From positions 62,001-126,000 of the forward strand of contig NZ_PVLQ01000023.1 of NCBI RefSeq assembly GCF_002980595.1: a stretch of DNA of 64,000 bases. Reading direction: 5' to 3'. Shown here in pieces: positions 7,986-15,908 of this stretch (positions are counted from its first letter, which is position 1; each line of letters opens with the position of its first letter). The notes under the pieces are model-generated. The model was given only the letters and a program-made list of their open reading frames with translations. It was not told the origin of the DNA and searched no databases. The position numbers were made by a program, and so were the translations under genes. This DNA is from Malikia granosa (lineage in GTDB: Bacteria; Pseudomonadota; Gammaproteobacteria; Burkholderiales; Burkholderiaceae_C).

Positions 7986-8091
7986 GGTGCAGAATCTCTC
8001 TCAAGGCCTCGACGAAATGGTCATTTGCTGCGCACAGCAGCAGCTTCGGGCCCTGGAAGCTGCCGCCACCCTTTTCAGCCAGGGTGCTCAT
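7963..8091 (-). CDS. Possible 42-residue small protein
   Basis: A short frame starts with ATG at 8091, overlapping the TGA of the interrupted DUF2202 gene (ATGA), and ends inside the start of the methyltransferase gene. The product contains GPKLLLCAANDHFVEALREIL, a plausible folded segment. The tight overlaps at both ends argue for a real coupled cistron, but no family is recognised and the peptide is very short. Confidence 0.35.
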   Translation of the reverse strand: MSTLAEKGGGSFQGPKLLLCAANDHFVEALREILHHGQDRTL

Positions 8092-8314
8092 CTGCGACCT
8101 CGCTGGTGGCGATGTTGGTGGCCGCCGCAGCCTGCGCCCTCGGCACCACGGCTGGCACAACGCTGAAAGGCCGGCAAGTGACGCTGCTGTGACGCCTCTT
8201 GCAAGCGCTGGAATACCGACAGAATGTCGGGCCGGTGCGTGGCCGCCAGCAGGCGCTCATAACAGCCGCTAACACAACTGGACAGGTCGGTGATGTTGCG
8301 GTAATTTCGCCGGC

Positions 8315-8773
8315 ATGGCCAGAAGACCAATCAGTGATGAGCTGTGGCTGACGCTGGAGCCGCTGCTTCCACCCTTCATCCCGTCACCCAAGGGCGGACG
8401 GCGCCGCTCGGTCGATGACCGGGCCGCCTTGAACGGCATCCTGTTCGTGCTGCAGACGGGCATCCCGTGGGAAGACCTGCCCAAGGAGCTGGGCATGGGC
8501 AGCGGCATGACCTGCTGGCGACGCTTGCGCCATTGGCAGGCCAGCGGGGTCTGGGCGAAGCTGCACCAAGCGATGCTGGCCAAGTTGCGCGAGCACGACC
8601 GCATCGACTGGAGCCGTGCCAGCATAGACAGCGCCAGTGTGGCCAGCCCCCGGGGGTCAGGAGACAGGCCCGAACCCGACCGACCGGGGAAAGCTCGGCA
8701 GCAAGCGTCACCTTGTCGTAGATGCGCAGGGCATCCCGCTGGCCCTGACGGTCACGGGAGCGAACCGGCATGA
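8315..8773 (+). CDS. IS5-family transposase, first frame (orfA)
   Basis: The frame encodes the N-terminal half of a DDE transposase: ISDELWLTLEPLLPP, then the DUF4096-like ALNGILFVLQTGIPWEDLP and DWSRASIDSASV, which contains the first catalytic Asp. After about residue 110 the reading becomes meaningless proline/arginine-rich sequence. The natural continuation lies in the overlapping frame that starts near 8637. Changing frame at CCCCCGGGGGT (8647-8657) by +1 (or -2) would fuse the two, as in other two-frame IS5 elements. Confidence 0.88.
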   Translation: MARRPISDELWLTLEPLLPPFIPSPKGGRRRSVDDRAALNGILFVLQTGIPWEDLPKELGMGSGMTCWRRLRHWQASGVWAKLHQAMLAKLREHDRIDWSRASIDSASVASPRGSGDRPEPDRPGKARQQASPCRRCAGHPAGPDGHGSEPA

Positions 8774-9119
8774 CTCGATGGCGTTCGAGGCAACGCTGGA
8801 TGCGCTGGTGGCAGTACCAGGCTTGCGAGGACGCCCGAGGAAGCGTCCAGACAAGCTGCATGCAGACAAGGGCTACGACTTCGAGCGCTGCAGGCGCTAC
8901 CTGAAGCGGCGCGGGATTCAGGCGCGCATCGCTCGCAGAGGCGTAGAGAGCAGCGAGCGCCTGGGGCGCCACCGCTGGGTAGTGGAGCGCACACATGCCT
9001 GGTTTGCCGGGTTTGGCAAACTGCGCATCCGCTTCGAGCGCAGCCTGCAGACGCATCTGGCGCTGCTGACCTTGGCAGCGGCCGTCATCTGCTCACGATT
9101 TGTTGAGGACTTGTGTTAG
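8637..9119 (+). CDS. IS5-family transposase, second frame (orfB)
   Basis: This frame carries the rest of the DDE domain. It reads GPNPTDRGKLGSKRHLVVD, then LHADKGYDFERCRRYLKRRG, which contains the second Asp, and RHRWVVERTHAWFAGFGKL, which contains the catalytic Glu in the usual WVVERT context. It probably has no start of its own and is made by frameshifting from orfA. The stop lies six bases inside the right IS end. Confidence 0.85.
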   Translation: MWPAPGGQETGPNPTDRGKLGSKRHLVVDAQGIPLALTVTGANRHDSMAFEATLDALVAVPGLRGRPRKRPDKLHADKGYDFERCRRYLKRRGIQARIARRGVESSERLGRHRWVVERTHAWFAGFGKLRIRFERSLQTHLALLTLAAAVICSRFVEDLC

Positions 9120-9531
9120 CGACTGTAAAGCGCGGCGTTGGCCACTTCGGCGGCCACTCCAGCCTCGCAGGCCTGCAGCAAGCTGGCAAAGCGCGGAACC
9201 TTGCCAGGCCAGTCGTTGTCGGGGATCGCCAGCCCGTAATGGCGGAACAGCACCAGCAGCGCCTCAATGTGGCGCGCCTCGGCGTCGCGGATGTTCATGA
9301 AGGGCATGACTTCGCCAAAGTCGGCGATCACCTGGTCATAGGTCGCCCAGGCCTGGTACTCATCATCGAGCGCATCGTGAAGCGCCGAAATCTCGCGATC
9401 TGCAAGCTCGCTCATGGCTCCTCCATTGGCGCACCAAGGCGCCGATCACGCCAGTCTAAATCCTGCGTAGGCAGGATGCAAACCGTCATACGCCCCGTCT
9501 GTCGGCCAGCTGGTGCGGACGTCGACGGAGG

Positions 9532-11271
9532 TCAGATTGGCTCGGGGCCTGCCAGTGTCAGCACGGCCTGGTGATGACTCAGGAACACGCGCCCGGACAA
9601 GTGGCGCAAGAAGTCGGTCCGGTTCAGGCGGTCCATCACAGGCCCCTTGATCTCCGACAAATGCAGCTGCAGGCCGGCGGCGCGCAATCGCTGGTCTATC
9701 GTCTCCAGGCTCTCGAGCGCACTGGCGTCGATGTCGTTGATGGCACTGCATTGCAGCACCACATGGCGCAGTGCCGGCTGTCGTGCCACGGCAGCGGCGA
9801 CCTGGTCTTCCAGATACCGGGCGTTGGCGAAGTACAGGCTTTCGTCCACCCGTAGGCTCAGTACAGCCGGGTGTGTGATGACCTCATGCCGCAGCACGTT
9901 CCGGTAATGTTCGGTGCCGGGTACCTGTCCGACGGTGGCGATGTGCGGCCGACTCGTGCGCAGGAGCAGCAGCAGCACCGATACACCCACACCAGCTACA
10001 AGGCCGACTTCCACTCCAGCCAGCAAGGTCAATGCAAAGGTCAGCAGCAAAGCCGTGAAGTCGGCCTTGGCATAGCGCCAGGTGCGGCTGAACACCGAGA
10101 AATCCACCAGTGTGAGCACCGCGACCATGATGGTGGCCGCTAATGTGGCCTGCGGCAGATGGTAGAGCCAGGGGGTGAGAAACAACGCTGCAAAGGCCAG
10201 TCCGAGGGCCGTGAAGATGCCTGCGGCCGGGGTACGGGCGCCGGCGTCGAAATTGACCACCGAGCGTGAAAACCCGCCCGTCACCGGAAAGCCGCCACTC
10301 AGGCCTGCGCCCAGGTTGCTCAACCCCAGGGCACGCAGCTCGGCATCGGGGTCGATGCGCTCGCGCCGGCGTGCGGCCAATGACTGGCCCACCGAGACCG
10401 ACTCCACGAAGCCCACGAGCGAAATCAGCAGCGCCGGCACCAGCAACTCCTTCAAGACGTCCAGGCTCTGTGCAGAAAAGCTGGGAAGCGTCAGCGGGGG
10501 CATGCCCTGTGGCACCAAGCCGACCACGCGAACGCCATGCTCGGCCAACTGCAATCCGGCCGCCAGCGTAATGCTCAACAACAACACCGTCACCGGCGCT
10601 GCCTTAGCTGCCAGGTCAGCCGCCATGCTCGAAGCGCCCAAGCGGCGCAGGGCGGGCTTGATCCCCTTGCGGGCGAGCAGCAGCAAACCCACCGCCCCCA
10701 GCCCCATGAGCGCGGTGGCCAGGTGGATCCGCTCGAGCTGACGGGCTAGCTGGGGCAGCAGATGCAGCAGCGTGTCGCCTTGCAGCGAGATGCCCAGCAA
10801 ATGCTTGAGCTGACTGGCTGCGATCAGCAAGCCCGAGGCCGAGACAAAACCCGAAACTACCGGGTGACTGAGAAAGTTGGCCAGGAAGCCCAGGCGCGCC
10901 GCGCCCATCGCCAGCATCAGGGCTCCGCTGAGCAGGGCCAGCCATAGTGCGGCCTCGGTGTAGGAAACAAGGCCCTGCGTGACAACCGCCCCCACGCTGG
11001 CAGCGGTCATCAGGGAAGTCACCGCGGCCGGCCCCACTGCCAGCGAAGAACTGCTGCCCATCAGGGCATACAGCACGAGAGGCGCCATGCTCGCATACAG
11101 GCCCGCCTGCGCCGGCAGTCCGGCCAGCAAGGCGTAGGCCAGGCTTTGCGGAATCAGCATCAAGGTGACAACGGCAGCGGCGACGCCATCGGCGGCCAGC
11201 CGTGAGCGGTCATAGCGCCGTCCCCAGTCAAGGATCGGAAACCAGCGCTGCCATGCCGTGAGCCCTGTCAC
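9532..11271 (-). CDS. SulP family anion transporter with STAS domain
   Basis: The 579-residue protein has the SulP transmembrane core (about residues 20-430, with LAYALLAGLPAQAGLYAS, the family signature near the first helices) and a C-terminal STAS domain (about 455-565, with VLQCSAINDIDASALESL). SulP proteins carry sulfate, bicarbonate or other anions. It ends a minus-strand run that also holds a persulfide-dioxygenase-like enzyme and a peroxiredoxin, so export or import of a sulfur oxyanion such as sulfite or sulfate is the likeliest role. The start lies three bases after the DUF3817 stop. Confidence 0.9.
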   Translation of the reverse strand: MTGLTAWQRWFPILDWGRRYDRSRLAADGVAAAVVTLMLIPQSLAYALLAGLPAQAGLYASMAPLVLYALMGSSSSLAVGPAAVTSLMTAASVGAVVTQGLVSYTEAALWLALLSGALMLAMGAARLGFLANFLSHPVVSGFVSASGLLIAASQLKHLLGISLQGDTLLHLLPQLARQLERIHLATALMGLGAVGLLLLARKGIKPALRRLGASSMAADLAAKAAPVTVLLLSITLAAGLQLAEHGVRVVGLVPQGMPPLTLPSFSAQSLDVLKELLVPALLISLVGFVESVSVGQSLAARRRERIDPDAELRALGLSNLGAGLSGGFPVTGGFSRSVVNFDAGARTPAAGIFTALGLAFAALFLTPWLYHLPQATLAATIMVAVLTLVDFSVFSRTWRYAKADFTALLLTFALTLLAGVEVGLVAGVGVSVLLLLLRTSRPHIATVGQVPGTEHYRNVLRHEVITHPAVLSLRVDESLYFANARYLEDQVAAAVARQPALRHVVLQCSAINDIDASALESLETIDQRLRAAGLQLHLSEIKGPVMDRLNRTDFLRHLSGRVFLSHHQAVLTLAGPEPI

Positions 11272-11274
11272 GCC

Positions 11275-11562
11275 TCAGCTCCGTGACCTGAACAGGGGGC
11301 CGACCAGGAAGGCCCCGAAAGGCACGAAGGCCGCCAGCAACAGGCCAGGCACGGCCACGGGCCGCAAATGGCCTTTCAAGGAATAGGACAGGACCATGGC
11401 CAGATAAATCAGAAATGCCGCGCCATGAATCGGCCCCATCACGGACACGGCCTCGGGCAGCCCGGCCAAGCGCTTGAGCGGCACGGCTACCAGCAGCAAG
11501 GCAATCAAGGTAGCCCCTTCGGCGAAGGAAGCCAGTCGCAGGGGTCGCAATATGGGATTCAT
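11275..11562 (-). CDS. DUF3817 membrane protein
   Basis: The 95-residue protein has three hydrophobic segments and the DUF3817 features: LRLASFAEGATLIALLL at the N terminus, PLKRL, and MGPIHGAAFLIYL in the second helix. Function is unknown. The ATG at 11562 overlaps the TGA of the upstream MBL-fold gene (ATGA), fixing the start; the frame stays open further upstream but only inside that gene. It is wedged between a persulfide-handling enzyme and an anion transporter and may assist the latter. Confidence 0.82.
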   Translation of the reverse strand: MNPILRPLRLASFAEGATLIALLLVAVPLKRLAGLPEAVSVMGPIHGAAFLIYLAMVLSYSLKGHLRPVAVPGLLLAAFVPFGAFLVGPLFRSRS

Positions 11563-12452
11563 AGCGCGTTGATCGGGATCTTGAGATAGCGCTGACCGTT
11601 GTCCTCCGGTGGCGGAAACTGTCCGGCTCGCATATTGACCTGCACCGAGGGCAGGATCAGCACCGGCATGGCCAGCGTGGCGTCGCGTTGTTGACGCATG
11701 GCCACGAACTCGTCCTCGCTCACGCCCTGGTGCACATGCACATTGGCACGCTTCTGCTCGGCTACGGTCGTGACGCACTTCGGCTCACGCCCATCAGGCG
11801 GATAGTCGTGGCACAGGTAGAGCTCGGTGTCATCGGGCAGGCTCAGCACCTTCTGGATCGAGCCGTAGAGCGTGCTAGCACTGCCACCGGGAAAATCGCA
11901 ACGCGCCGTGCCGTAGTCGGGCATGAACAACGTATCGCCCACAAAGGCCAGCTGTCGTACCGGATCAGCGCTGTCGTCCGTCACCACATAGGTCATGCAG
12001 GCGGGGGTATGTCCTGGCGTGTGCAGGGCACGGGCCTTGAGCGATCCAATCGAGAATATCTCGCCATCATCGAACAGGCAGTCGAACTGGCTGCCGTCGC
12101 GGGCAAAGTCGCTGCCGGCGTTGAAGAGCTTGCCAAACACGTTTTGCACTGTCCTGATGTGCGAGCCGATGGCGAGCTGTCCGCCGAGCTGCTGCTGCAG
12201 ATAAGGCGCAGCCGACAGATGGTCGGCATGCACATGGGTCTCCAGCAGCCACTGGACTCGCAGGCCCAGGGCCTTCACGCGCGCTACCAGCCGATCCGCA
12301 CTGGCGGTGCTGGTCCGGCCTGACTTGGGGTCGTAGTCCAGCACGCTGTCGATCAAGGCGCACTGGGCGGTTGATGCGTCCCAGAGGATATGACTGAAGG
12401 TGTAGGTGTCCGGATCAAAAAACGACTCGACTTGCATGCGGCCCTGGCTCAT
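11559..12452 (-). CDS. MBL-fold persulfide dioxygenase-like hydrolase
   Basis: The 297-residue protein has the metallo-beta-lactamase motif THVHADH (His73, His75, Asp77, His78), then HTPGHTPACMTYV and FVGDTLFMPDYGTARCDFP. The last is typical of the Blh/ETHE1 group of iron-dependent persulfide dioxygenases, which oxidise glutathione persulfide to sulfite. No rhodanese domain is fused. Neighbours are a peroxiredoxin, a DUF3817 protein and a SulP transporter. A CsoR/CstR-type palindrome upstream suggests control by sulfide or persulfide. The start has GGAG nine bases upstream. Confidence 0.85.
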   Translation of the reverse strand: MSQGRMQVESFFDPDTYTFSHILWDASTAQCALIDSVLDYDPKSGRTSTASADRLVARVKALGLRVQWLLETHVHADHLSAAPYLQQQLGGQLAIGSHIRTVQNVFGKLFNAGSDFARDGSQFDCLFDDGEIFSIGSLKARALHTPGHTPACMTYVVTDDSADPVRQLAFVGDTLFMPDYGTARCDFPGGSASTLYGSIQKVLSLPDDTELYLCHDYPPDGREPKCVTTVAEQKRANVHVHQGVSEDEFVAMRQQRDATLAMPVLILPSVQVNMRAGQFPPPEDNGQRYLKIPINAL

Positions 12453-12549
12453 GGCGACTCCGATTCAACATCCATCACGGAAGGCGAGAACAGCGGCCCG
12501 GAGCCTGCCTGCGCTGCAGGTCAGCCCCCCCGTGCAGCCGTGCTGCGGT

Positions 12550-13176
12550 TTACAGCGACTTGGTGGCGAAGTACCAGTCCTTCATCGCATAGCCTTCACC
12601 TTTGCGTGCTTCAATCGCCTCGGGTGACTTGGGCGGAGGCACGATCACATCGCAGCCAGGAGTCCAGCCCTCGGGGGTGGCGATCTTGTTGGCGTCGCTG
12701 GTCTGCATGGCCTGCAGCAGGCGCACGAACTCGTCGATCGAGCGGCCATTGCTCATCGGGTAGTACACCATGGCGCGCAGCTTGCCCTCGGGGTCGATGA
12801 AGAAGGTGGCGCGCACGGCCTGGGTGTCGGCAGCTCCGGGATGGATCATGCCGTAGGCCTGTGCCACTTCCATCTTGATGTCGTCGATGATGGGGAACGG
12901 GATCTCGACGCCGAAGTTGTTCTTGATGCTCTGCATCCAAGCCAGGTGCGAATAGATGCTGTCGATCGACAGGCCCAGCAGTTCGCAGTTCATGCTCTTG
13001 AACAAGTCGGCCTTCCTGGCAAAGCCCATGAACTCGGTGGTACATACAGGCGTGAAGTCAGCCGGGTGCGAGAACAGGATCAACCACTTGCCCTTGTAGT
13101 CCTCCAGCGAGCGGGGACCGTGAGTCGTGTTGGCGGTGAAGGCCGGTGCAGCTTCGTTGATGCGGGGCAAGGACAT
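12550..13176 (-). CDS. Peroxiredoxin, Prx6-like
   Basis: The 208-residue protein contains the peroxidatic site PADFTPVCTTE (Cys45) and the long C-terminal extension of the Prx6 group (PEGWTPGCDVIVPPP). Such enzymes reduce hydrogen peroxide and organic peroxides. A second cysteine in PGCDV could act in resolution, so one-Cys behaviour is not certain. It is the first gene of the minus-strand run leading to the persulfide-dioxygenase-like enzyme, 97 bases upstream of it. Confidence 0.9.
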   Translation of the reverse strand: MSLPRINEAAPAFTANTTHGPRSLEDYKGKWLILFSHPADFTPVCTTEFMGFARKADLFKSMNCELLGLSIDSIYSHLAWMQSIKNNFGVEIPFPIIDDIKMEVAQAYGMIHPGAADTQAVRATFFIDPEGKLRAMVYYPMSNGRSIDEFVRLLQAMQTSDANKIATPEGWTPGCDVIVPPPKSPEAIEARKGEGYAMKDWYFATKSL

Positions 13177-13262
13177 GTGGTGACTCCTGACGGGGTTGGA
13201 AAAGGCCGCTCAATGTGGCCGGTATCGAAGCAACGATCTGTGCTTCGATGAATTCATTCTAC

Positions 13263-13278
13263 ATACCCTGGCGGGTAT
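13263..13278. promoter_or_regulatory. CsoR/CstR-type operator candidate
   Basis: The palindrome ATACCC-TGGC-GGGTAT is perfect in both 6-bp arms. It lies about 86 bases upstream of the peroxiredoxin start, and a further ATACCC half site lies at about 13297-13302. CsoR, RcnR, FrmR and CstR regulators bind sequences of this form. CstR senses persulfide, which fits the downstream genes. No CsoR-family gene is present in the window. Confidence 0.55.
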
Positions 13279-13362
13279 TTTTGATAACCTGCCTCAATAC
13301 CCTCAATTGAAAAAATTGAAGCCATGCTGGGCGCAGCAACATAGGAGCGCGCGCTCCAGGCC

Positions 13363-13833
13363 TCAGGGCTGCAGGCCCAGGGCGGCGCGCAATTCCGCCT
13401 CGGTCGCGGCAGACCGAATCCGGCTCACCTTGCCCTGCTCGAGGTCGATCAGCAGCACCGCATCAGACTGGGCCGGCCAGTCGGCCAGCACACGCTCGTC
13501 AAGCGACACGCCGACCCGGAACGGCTGCTCGCGCAGCGAAGGCAAGGCAAAGGTGCGTGTGACAAACCCCGGCATGCGGCTCAGGTCCGCCAGGTACACC
13601 GAGTGGCGCTGTGGCAGGAAATCCTTAGGCTGTGTGCTTAGCACGGCCAATGCCAGGTTGGACGCCTTGCGGCCGGCGGCGAACAAGACCAGCTTGGTGT
13701 CGGCCTCTATCTGCCAGGCCTTGTCATGCTGGTCCTTGAGCGTCAGAGCCGGCAGCGGCTGGCCGACCTCTACCGGTCCGGCAAACAGGGCCAGTGGCAG
13801 CAAGAGCGACAGGGTGCAAAGTGCTTTTTTCAT
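13363..13833 (-). CDS. Secreted thioredoxin-fold-like protein of unknown role
   Basis: The 156-residue protein has a signal peptide ending ALFAG. A redoxin-like start follows (VGQPLPALTLKDQHDKAW), then KLVLFAAGRKASNLAL, where a thioredoxin CxxC would usually lie but no cysteine pair is present. Related proteins are sometimes labelled FAD/FMN-containing dehydrogenase in annotations, but no flavin motif is visible here. A redox-inactive thioredoxin-like fold is the more reasonable reading. It lies upstream of the operator and of the peroxiredoxin gene, in the same direction. Confidence 0.65.
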   Translation of the reverse strand: MKKALCTLSLLLPLALFAGPVEVGQPLPALTLKDQHDKAWQIEADTKLVLFAAGRKASNLALAVLSTQPKDFLPQRHSVYLADLSRMPGFVTRTFALPSLREQPFRVGVSLDERVLADWPAQSDAVLLIDLEQGKVSRIRSAATEAELRAALGLQP

Positions 13834-13965
13834 GGATGCTCCAAAGTGGGTGTGGCAGTCACGACCGCTTCACCATCGGCATGCGGTCGATTGACTCCTA
13901 TTGATAACAGGCCGTGGAATCGAAACGGTACTGCGGCCGGGCTGCAGATCAACTTGCCGTCAAGC

Positions 13966-14934
13966 TCAGTCCGGAACGCAAATCTGGCCACGTGCGGCGG
14001 CCTGCAAGGTCTTGAAAGACAGCAGCGTCACCACGATTGACAGCACGGCCAGCAGGATCCAGGACAGCAAGCCATAAAAATCTGCCCCGGTGCGCAGCGC
14101 CATCTCGAAAGTGGCCAGCGTCATCGCCGCGATCGGAAAGGAGTAGGCCCAGCCGGAGATGAAGAAGGGCAGCCGGAAGAATCGCATCGCATTGCTGGCC
14201 AGCAGCAGGGTCAGGAACAATGCGCAGAAATACAGGATGCGGGCAAAGGCATCGATCTGGTCGACCAGCGCCACATAGGACAGGAAGCCGACCGCAGGCG
14301 GTGCGATCAGGATGAACAGCATCGGTGTGAGGCGAGCCGGCAACGGTTCGTGGAAGAAGAGCCGGTACAGCACGATCGTCATCAGCACCAGCCAGAAGAC
14401 CAGCCCAATGCTGAAGAAGAACCAGCTCAGGTCGGCAGGTGCCAGGCGCACGCCGGCAATCGGCACCAGGATGTTGCCCACGACCGGGATGAACCAGGCC
14501 GGATTGGCGTGCTTGATGTCGTAGCGGGTGTGATGGATCCAGCTGCTCATCGTGTAGAGCGTGAAGCCCAACTGCACTGCAGCGCCGACACCCCACATCC
14601 AGCGCGCCAGGCTGGGTGCCGGCTCGGACCACAGCAAGGCCAGCATCATCAGCCCGATCGAAGTCGCCGGAAAGAAGTTGAGCTTGACCGGGTGCTCCAG
14701 ATCCGCCCGGACCTGGGCGGGATGCCTGAGTAGCTTGGCGCCAAACAGCAGCAGCAGGAACAGGTAGAGCCCGCTCGTAGCCCAGCGCAAGGTCATGCCA
14801 ATTTCGACCGGCATGGCGCCAATTTGATGGGCCTTGAACCAAGCCACGGTCAGTGCGGCCAGTCCCATCACGCTCGAGAACAGGGCAACCGGGAAATGTG
14901 CCAGGGTAGAGGTTGGCTTGGCAGAGTGGTTCAT
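13966..14934 (-). CDS. SLAC1/TDT family anion channel or transporter
   Basis: The 322-residue protein has about ten hydrophobic segments. It begins LAHFPVALFSSVMGLAALT and contains PAWFIPVVGNILVPIAG and FFISGWAYSFPIAAMTLATF, the family features of SLAC1/TehA proteins. Members conduct small anions or export tellurite and dicarboxylates. It follows the truncated haemoglobin gene by 21 bases at the end of the cyd run, so co-transcription with respiratory genes is plausible. Substrate unknown. Confidence 0.85.
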   Translation of the reverse strand: MNHSAKPTSTLAHFPVALFSSVMGLAALTVAWFKAHQIGAMPVEIGMTLRWATSGLYLFLLLLFGAKLLRHPAQVRADLEHPVKLNFFPATSIGLMMLALLWSEPAPSLARWMWGVGAAVQLGFTLYTMSSWIHHTRYDIKHANPAWFIPVVGNILVPIAGVRLAPADLSWFFFSIGLVFWLVLMTIVLYRLFFHEPLPARLTPMLFILIAPPAVGFLSYVALVDQIDAFARILYFCALFLTLLLASNAMRFFRLPFFISGWAYSFPIAAMTLATFEMALRTGADFYGLLSWILLAVLSIVVTLLSFKTLQAAARGQICVPD

Positions 14935-14955
14935 GAGATCGGTCAGATTGAGCCT

Positions 14956-15387
14956 TCAGGCGTGAGCGTGACTGTGATGGCTGCAGTTCGGCAACCCATC
15001 GGTGTTGACCATGTGGTCGGCCATCTTCTGGAAGGTCTCGGTCAAGGCGTCACGCAGATCGGCGTCCTCGACCTGCTCGGTCAAAGCCAGGCGCATGCAG
15101 AGCATCCATTCATCGCGCTCGACCGGTCCGACGGCATAGGGGGCATGCCGCATGCGCAGCCTCGGATGGCCCTTTTTGTTGCTGTAGAGCGGCGGGCCGC
15201 CGAACCAGCCGGAGAGGAACTCGAACAGGCTCTCCGCGCTGCCCGCCAGGCCCTCGGGGTGGATCTTGCGCACTGTGTAGGCCTCGGGCAATTCATCCAT
15301 CAACTCGTAGAAGCGGTTGACGAGTCGGTGCAGGGCAGCAGCGCCACCAAGGCGCTCATAGACTGAAGTGGGATTTGGATTTGACAT
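14956..15387 (-). CDS. Group II truncated haemoglobin
   Basis: The 143-residue protein has the 2-on-2 globin features SVYERLGGAAALHRLVNRFYE and LRMRHAPYAVGPVERDEWM, where the histidine is the haem-binding region typical of the YjbI/group II family. A His-rich tail (HHSHAHA) is added. Such globins handle oxygen or nitric oxide. The start at 15387 begins the family domain; an in-frame ATG at 15414 is possible and neither has a clear ribosome-binding site. Location after the cytochrome bd genes suggests a role in low-oxygen or NO stress. Confidence 0.88.
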   Translation of the reverse strand: MSNPNPTSVYERLGGAAALHRLVNRFYELMDELPEAYTVRKIHPEGLAGSAESLFEFLSGWFGGPPLYSNKKGHPRLRMRHAPYAVGPVERDEWMLCMRLALTEQVEDADLRDALTETFQKMADHMVNTDGLPNCSHHSHAHA

Positions 15388-15453
15388 GTCGGGTTCAGCA
15401 ATCATGCGAGACATCGCATATTCAGGTGAAAGGGAAAGCCTGGCCGCTTGCTC

Positions 15454-15723
15454 TCAGCTGACATTCATGCGCAACAGCACGGCCGCAAGCAGCGCGATGG
15501 CGCAAGCCCAGCCGGAGAACAGCCAACGCCACGGCTTCGCCCGCGGGATGAAGCCGACCCCGCGCACGAAGCCTGCGCTCATGGCCCAGAATGCCAACAT
15601 TGCCAGCCCATGATGGGCATGGCCCTGCGCGTCGGCCAGATAGACCGGAGCAATAGATCCCACCAGCATCAGGACGATCGCTACCAGCAATGAGGGCCAG
15701 TGCAGCCCGGCTTGCGCCTGCAT
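15454..15723 (-). CDS. ybgE: Cyd operon protein YbgE
   Basis: The 89-residue protein has three hydrophobic segments and the YbgE-like stretch HHGLAMLAFWAMSAGFVRGV followed by GFIPR. Escherichia coli YbgE has WHGLLLMWAVCAGVIHGVGF at the same place. YbgE accompanies cytochrome bd operons and is thought to help assembly, but its exact role is unknown. It begins 11 bases after cydX. Confidence 0.8.
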   Translation of the reverse strand: MQAQAGLHWPSLLVAIVLMLVGSIAPVYLADAQGHAHHGLAMLAFWAMSAGFVRGVGFIPRAKPWRWLFSGWACAIALLAAVLLRMNVS

Positions 15724-15734
15724 CGCTGACCGCC

Positions 15735-15893
15735 TCAGTGTCCGCCTGGGCTATTCGGCCCCGGATCTGGCGTGTTCCCCTGCGGGGCGGCAAAGGCGAC
15801 CTCGCGTGCCTCCTCGTTCTCACCCCACATCGCGTTCAGGATGGCAAACAGGATCGCGAAGCCTACCCCCAGCATCCAGGCAAAGTACCACAT
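15735..15893 (-). CDS. cydX: Cytochrome bd small subunit CydX
   Basis: A 52-residue protein starts with MWYFAWMLGVGFAILFAILN, the single transmembrane helix typical of CydX, followed by AMWGE and a charged then proline/glycine-rich tail. The usual start is MWYF, and a GAGGAG ribosome-binding site precedes the ATG at 15893. CydX stabilises the haem site of cytochrome bd. It is longer than the 37-residue E. coli protein because of the tail. Confidence 0.9.
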   Translation of the reverse strand: MWYFAWMLGVGFAILFAILNAMWGENEEAREVAFAAPQGNTPDPGPNSPGGH

Positions 15894-15908
15894 GGTTTTC
15901 TCCTCGTT

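Larger units (their letters stand above)
8263..9125 (+). mobile_element. IS5-family insertion sequence, 863 bp
   Basis: The element is bounded by inverted repeats CAGCCGCTAACACAA (left) and CAGTCGCTAACACAA (right, read inward) with one mismatch in 15. It is flanked by a 3-bp target duplication TAA at 8260-8262 and 9126-9128. A TNA target and two overlapping transposase frames fit the IS427/IS1031-like part of the IS5 family. It lies inside the DUF2202 gene. Near-perfect ends and intact frames suggest a recent insertion. Confidence 0.9.
8088..9415 (-). pseudogene. DUF2202 ferritin-like gene interrupted by an IS
   Basis: The N-terminal part (9415 down to 9126) starts after GGAGGAG. It encodes a ferritin-like helix pair with ALHDALDDEYQAWATYDQVI and EARHIEALLVLFRHYGL, as in DUF2202 proteins. 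The reading breaks after ALY, where the IS starts. The C-terminal part (8262 down to 8088) resumes as YERLLAATHRPDILSVFQRL and ends at a TGA. Removing the IS and one TAA copy restores one frame reading ALYERLLAA. DUF2202 is a small diiron-like domain of unknown role. The gene lies downstream of the SulP gene and was probably its operon partner. Confidence 0.88.

Noticed and set aside
13828-13835. TTTTTCAT as a Tn4371-type attachment repeat
   Set aside because: It is the start codon region (MKK) of a secreted protein read on the other strand and has no partner elsewhere in the window at an element end.
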